DNA of 7,988 nt from contig WQSA01000049.1 of NCBI GenBank assembly GCA_009788135.1, positions 4,541 to 12,528 of the forward strand, read 5' to 3'. Both the position numbers and the translations under genes were made by a program. Numbering within the stretch: position 1 is the first letter of the stretch; the number at the start of each line of letters is the position of its first letter. The notes beneath the pieces are model-generated. The model made no database searches. It was not told where the DNA came from and saw only the letters and a program-made list of their open reading frames with translations. Shown piece after piece: positions 5,800 through 7,988 of this stretch. Source of the stretch: Candidatus Fibrimonadales bacterium (lineage in GTDB: Bacteria > Fibrobacterota > Fibrobacteria > Fibrobacterales > Fibrobacteraceae).

Positions 5800-6929
5800 G
5801 ATTTGCATTGCTGTTTTTTCTCATTTTTATAGGATATGCCATGGCTCAAAAAGTTGACATTAAGGTTATCAAAGAGGGCTCTGGCGAGCCTGTAAAGAAA
5901 AGGCAGTTGGTGCGGGTACATTATGTTGGATGGCTTGCAGACAGCACAAAATTCGACAGTTCTCGTGAAAGGAACGAGCCGCTTGAGTTTATGCTTGGCG
6001 CAGGTCAGGTGATTGCCGGCTGGGATATTGGAATTGAGGGAATGAAGGTCGGCGAGCTTCGCAGTTTGAAAATCCCTGCGGTTTTGGGTTATGGAGCGAA
6101 TGCCGTTGGCCCGATTCCTGCTAATTCCGATTTGCTGTTTCAGGTTGAGCTTTTGAGTGCGCAAAAAAGCTTGGAATCTGATGTTTTGCTCAAACCCGAA
6201 GCTTTGAAATGGAAATCCATGCAACCTGGCATTGAGGTTTTCGATGAAAAAGAAGGAAGTGGTTCCGAGCTTCGCGCCGGGATGGAACTCGTATTCCATT
6301 ATACTGGCTGGCTTTCAAACGGGCATCAATTTGGAAGCTCGAAGGACGAGGGAAAGCAAGCGCAGGCAGTTTTGGGAATGGGAAAAATGGTAAGAGGCTT
6401 GGAGATTGGTCTTGAGTCGCTCAAGCAGGGCGGCGTGAGATGGGTTAGGCTTTCTCCGAGCATGGCTTACGGTCCGGTTCCAATGACGAAAATTCCGGCA
6501 AATTCCACGCTAATCTTTCGCATTCAGGCAGATATTGTTCACTTTGACGAAGAAGCAGCCGCTTTGATGGATTTTTTCCCGAATGCAGATGCGATAAAAT
6601 GGGTGGAAGCTCAGGATGGATTGAAATATTTCATAGAGCACGAAGGCAAAGGCACTCCGGTAAAATCAGGCAAGATTGTAAAAGTGCATTACACGGGTTG
6701 GCTTTCCGATGGAACAAAGTTTGACAGTTCAAGAGACAGGGGAGAGCCAATATCTTTGGAGCTTGGCGCAGGTCGCGTGATAAGAGGCTGGGATTTGGGT
6801 TTGGAAGGCATGAAGCCTGGCGAAAAGCGTTTGCTGCTGATTCCGCCAAATTTGGGTTACGGCTCAAGAGGCGGCGGCCCGATTCCCCCGAATGCAACTT
6901 TGATTTTTGCCGTAGAGTTAATGAATTAA
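5796..6929 (+). CDS. Exported FKBP-type peptidyl-prolyl cis-trans isomerase with three tandem FKBP domains
   Basis: A signal peptide (M-R-F, hydrophobic run, A-M-A before Q18) sends the protein across the inner membrane, so it probably helps fold periplasmic or outer-membrane proteins by isomerising prolyl bonds. Three FKBP domains follow, at about residues 19-121, 143-248 and 274-376. Domains 1 and 3 keep the usual active-site residues: F-D in K-F-D-S-S (D54, D310), the pocket tryptophan in G-W-D (W76, W332) and the tyrosine in L-G-Y-G (Y99, Y355). Domain 2 has G180 in place of the aspartate and L202 in place of the tryptophan, keeping only Y225, so it is probably inactive. Matching linkers with A-L-K-W (136-139) and A-I-K-W (266-269) precede domains 2 and 3. 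Most bacterial FKBPs have one domain, so this length is unusual. The gene overlaps pgi by 4 bp and is followed 17 nt later by trmJ. Confidence 0.95.
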   Translation: MRFALLFFLIFIGYAMAQKVDIKVIKEGSGEPVKKRQLVRVHYVGWLADSTKFDSSRERNEPLEFMLGAGQVIAGWDIGIEGMKVGELRSLKIPAVLGYGANAVGPIPANSDLLFQVELLSAQKSLESDVLLKPEALKWKSMQPGIEVFDEKEGSGSELRAGMELVFHYTGWLSNGHQFGSSKDEGKQAQAVLGMGKMVRGLEIGLESLKQGGVRWVRLSPSMAYGPVPMTKIPANSTLIFRIQADIVHFDEEAAALMDFFPNADAIKWVEAQDGLKYFIEHEGKGTPVKSGKIVKVHYTGWLSDGTKFDSSRDRGEPISLELGAGRVIRGWDLGLEGMKPGEKRLLLIPPNLGYGSRGGGPIPPNATLIFAVELMN

Positions 6930-6946
6930 TGCTAGAGTCAGCTTAG

Positions 6947-7663
6947 ATGTTTCAATTCTCAATTATATTGGTAGAGCCTGAGCATCCGCATAATATTGGT
7001 TTTGTGGCTCGCAGCATGAGGAGCAACGGTCTCTGCGATTTGCGAATTGTGCGCAAGTCCAAGCCTCTTCCCAAAAAGTGCTATGATACTGCGCATTCAA
7101 GCGCAGAGATTTTGGATAATGCCAAGCTTTTCACAACATTGAAAGAAGCTATTGCGGATTGTTCATATACCGTCGCTTTCAGTCGGCGTTTGTTCGATTC
7201 TGTTGTTCCGCACGTATCGCTTCCAAAGCTTCCTTCGCTTTGCGAGGCAAAAGACGGGATAGTAGCTTTGGTTTTTGGGCGCGAGTCTTGCGGGCTTGCT
7301 TTTGAGGAGATTGAGTTGTGCGCCGTTCAGTGCGAGATTCCCGTTGCGGGCCAGATGAGCATAAATCTATCGCATGCGGTGAGTGTTGCGAGCTACGAGC
7401 TTTGCAGATCCGGTTTGCTTGGCGAAGGCTTGGCATTCAGAAACAAGTTGCCGATTACGCATAGAAAGGCTGCGACTGTAGAGCAGTTTGAGAGCCTTGA
7501 AAATTTTATTGTGGACAATTTAACGGACAGATATAGAAAGCATGCGTGGACAAAGGCTTCTATTCGCACCTGGCTTCAAAAGCTAAATCCGAGCCAAGCA
7601 GAGCTTTCTGCGGTTTTTGGCATGCTGCGCGATTTGGCAAGAAAGCCAGCGAGGGGCGGGTAA
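6947..7663 (+). CDS. trmJ: tRNA (cytidine/uridine-2'-O-)-methyltransferase, TrmJ type (SpoU/SPOUT family)
   Basis: Cytoplasmic SAM-dependent enzyme; E. coli TrmJ methylates the ribose 2'-OH of nucleotide 32 in the tRNA anticodon loop. The 238 residues match the family length (E. coli 246). SpoU motif 1 is H-N-I-G-F-V-A-R at 15-22 with N16 and R22. Motif 2 is V-A-L-V-F-G-R-E-S-C-G-L at 106-117, and motif 3 is I-P-V-A-G-Q-M-S-I-N-L-S-H-A at 131-144; together these form the trefoil knot that binds SAM. Residues after about 160 form the helical C-terminal extension also seen in TrmJ. A related SpoU enzyme with another RNA target remains possible, but the N-terminal L-V-E-P-E-H-P-H-N-I-G context is TrmJ-like. 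It lies 17 nt after the FKBP gene and is probably cotranscribed; only a weak GAG precedes the ATG. Confidence 0.9.
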   Translation: MFQFSIILVEPEHPHNIGFVARSMRSNGLCDLRIVRKSKPLPKKCYDTAHSSAEILDNAKLFTTLKEAIADCSYTVAFSRRLFDSVVPHVSLPKLPSLCEAKDGIVALVFGRESCGLAFEEIELCAVQCEIPVAGQMSINLSHAVSVASYELCRSGLLGEGLAFRNKLPITHRKAATVEQFESLENFIVDNLTDRYRKHAWTKASIRTWLQKLNPSQAELSAVFGMLRDLARKPARGG

Positions 7664-7692
7664 ATTCAGCCTCAAAAAATAGCAGGAGCCTA

Positions 7693-7720
7693 TATTGTAC
7701 GCCATAACGGGGTGTATAAT
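7693..7720 (+). promoter_or_regulatory. Candidate upstream rRNA promoter (P1)
   Basis: A perfect -10 hexamer TATAAT lies at 7715-7720. The best -35 candidate at a normal distance is TATTGT (7693-7698, 16-nt spacer), which is poor; TTGTAC at 7695-7700 is closer to consensus but only 14 nt away. It lies 95 nt upstream of the -10 of the stronger promoter, a spacing like the tandem P1/P2 of other rrn operons. Tentative. Confidence 0.35.
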
Positions 7721-7744
7721 ATGATTGTAGTGAAGTAAAAAACG

Positions 7745-7781
7745 GGAATTTTCAAAAAAAACTTGAAAAAATTCCATTTTT
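7745..7781 (+). terminator. Candidate terminator hairpin after trmJ, or AT-rich upstream element of the rRNA promoter
   Basis: GGAATTTTCAA (7745-7755) can pair with TTGAAAAAATTCC (7763-7775) with a 2-nt bulge, and five Ts follow at 7777-7781. This could weakly end the pgi-FKBP-trmJ transcript. The stem is AT-rich, so it is not a strong terminator. It also covers the A/T tracts directly upstream of the -35 at 7787, where an UP element would bind the RNA polymerase alpha subunit. If the P1 candidate is real, a terminator here would act against it. Confidence 0.35.
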
Positions 7782-7786
7782 CACCC

Positions 7787-7815
7787 TTGACACGGGGAAA
7801 TAAATTTTCTATATT
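7787..7815 (+). promoter_or_regulatory. Main rRNA operon promoter (sigma-70 type)
   Basis: A perfect -35 TTGACA (7787-7792), a 17-nt spacer and TATATT (7810-7815, five of six consensus bases) form the best promoter in the window. It is preceded by A/T tracts. Transcription would start near 7822, about 120 nt before the 16S rRNA, which is the right position and strength for an rrn promoter. Confidence 0.85.
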
Positions 7816-7821
7816 TATATG

Positions 7822-7940
7822 CCCATTTGTCCAAAGCGGCAAATAGTAAATTGAAAATTCAGAAAAGAATCCGCCGAAAGGCGGAACGAACCATATGCAC
7901 CCGTCATAGGGGCATAGAAAATGATTTAAGAGTCGATCAA
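7822..7940 (+). other. Transcribed 16S rRNA leader with three predicted hairpins
   Basis: No gene is visible. Three stems can form: ATTTGTC with GGCAAAT (7825-7831 / 7838-7844, one G-U pair); TCCGCC-GAAA-GGCGGA (7870-7885), a perfect 6-bp stem closed by a stable GAAA tetraloop; and TATGC(A)CCC with GGGGCATA (7894-7902 / 7909-7916, one bulged A, 6-nt loop). Such leaders assist processing, antitermination and folding of 16S rRNA. I could not find a clear boxA. The ends are estimated from the promoter and from the 16S match. Confidence 0.6.
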
Positions 7941-7988
7941 CTTATGAAGAGTTTGATCCTGGCTCAGAACGAACGCTGGTGGCGTGTC
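7941..7988 (+). rRNA. rrs: 16S ribosomal RNA, 5' end (partial)
   Basis: The universal 5' segment AGAGTTTGATCCTGGCTCAG is present at 7948-7967, followed by the conserved AACGAACGCTGG. Counting back from E. coli position 8 places the mature 5' end near 7941. The gene runs out of the window after about 48 nt. The variant TGGCGTGTC after AACGAACGCTGG agrees with Fibrobacterota and some related phyla but does not decide among them. Confidence 0.97.

Noticed and set aside
5640..6299. 219-codon open frame on the minus strand across the pgi/FKBP junction
   Set aside because: It spans the antisense of two convincing genes, shows no family motif and has an amino-acid mix typical of a shadow frame.
7721..7738. 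Mini-frame ATG-ATT-GTA-GTG-AAG-TAA before the rRNA promoter
   Set aside because: It has five codons, no ribosome binding site and begins at the end of a candidate -10 box, so it would not be in a transcript from that promoter.
7822..7940. Classical boxA antitermination site in the rRNA leader
   Set aside because: No stretch close to the TGCTCTTTA consensus could be seen in the leader.
1..7988. CRISPR array, transposon, prophage, tRNA or defence system
   Set aside because: No regularly spaced repeats, terminal inverted repeats, recombinase genes, tRNA cloverleaf or defence-related domains could be found; all long genes have housekeeping or envelope functions.

Overview
The window is about 8 kb of compact, roughly mid-GC bacterial chromosome that runs into the 5' end of a ribosomal RNA operon. 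The organism is probably Gram-negative: there is an MCE-domain lipid-transport protein, and two proteins carry clean signal peptides ending A-x-A-Q. A respiratory complex I subunit is also encoded. The last 48 bases are the start of a 16S rRNA gene reading AGAACGAACGCTGG then TGGCGTGTC. Together with an alanine/lysine-rich secreted protein ending in a SUMF1-type domain, this makes Fibrobacterota a reasonable guess. That placement is inference; 48 bases of 16S cannot settle it.

Layout. (1) Positions 1-210, plus strand: the C-terminal end of folK (folate synthesis), cut by the window edge. (2) Positions 185-4034, minus strand: four tightly packed genes, apparently one operon. In transcription order they are a secreted coiled-coil/SUMF1-domain protein, nuoJ, a single-MCE-domain protein and yqhD. 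Spacings are 2 nt, an 11-nt overlap and 16 nt. The last gene overlaps the end of folK tail to tail by 26 bp. (3) Positions 4035-4128: a short AT-rich divergent promoter region. (4) Positions 4129-7663, plus strand: pgi, a secreted protein with three FKBP domains, and trmJ. pgi and the FKBP gene share an ATGA stop/start, and trmJ follows after 17 nt. (5) Positions 7664-7988: a gene-free control region with a near-consensus promoter (TTGACA, 17-nt spacer, TATATT), a structured leader of about 120 nt, and the 16S rRNA 5' end.

How the genes fit together. The plus-strand cluster mixes central carbon metabolism (glucose-6-phosphate isomerase), envelope protein folding (FKBP) and tRNA modification (TrmJ), a typical mixed housekeeping operon just upstream of an rrn operon. 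The minus-strand cluster is odder. A lone complex I membrane subunit sits between a secreted SUMF1-like protein and an MCE protein, with an NADPH-dependent aldehyde reductase last; no nuoK, mlaE or mlaF is beside them. I see no phage, insertion sequence, CRISPR array or tRNA, and no clear sign of a new defence or biosynthetic system. The most notable points are the displaced nuoJ, the SUMF1-like protein that keeps only one of the two catalytic cysteines, the triple-FKBP protein with a degenerate middle domain, and the rRNA leader structures.
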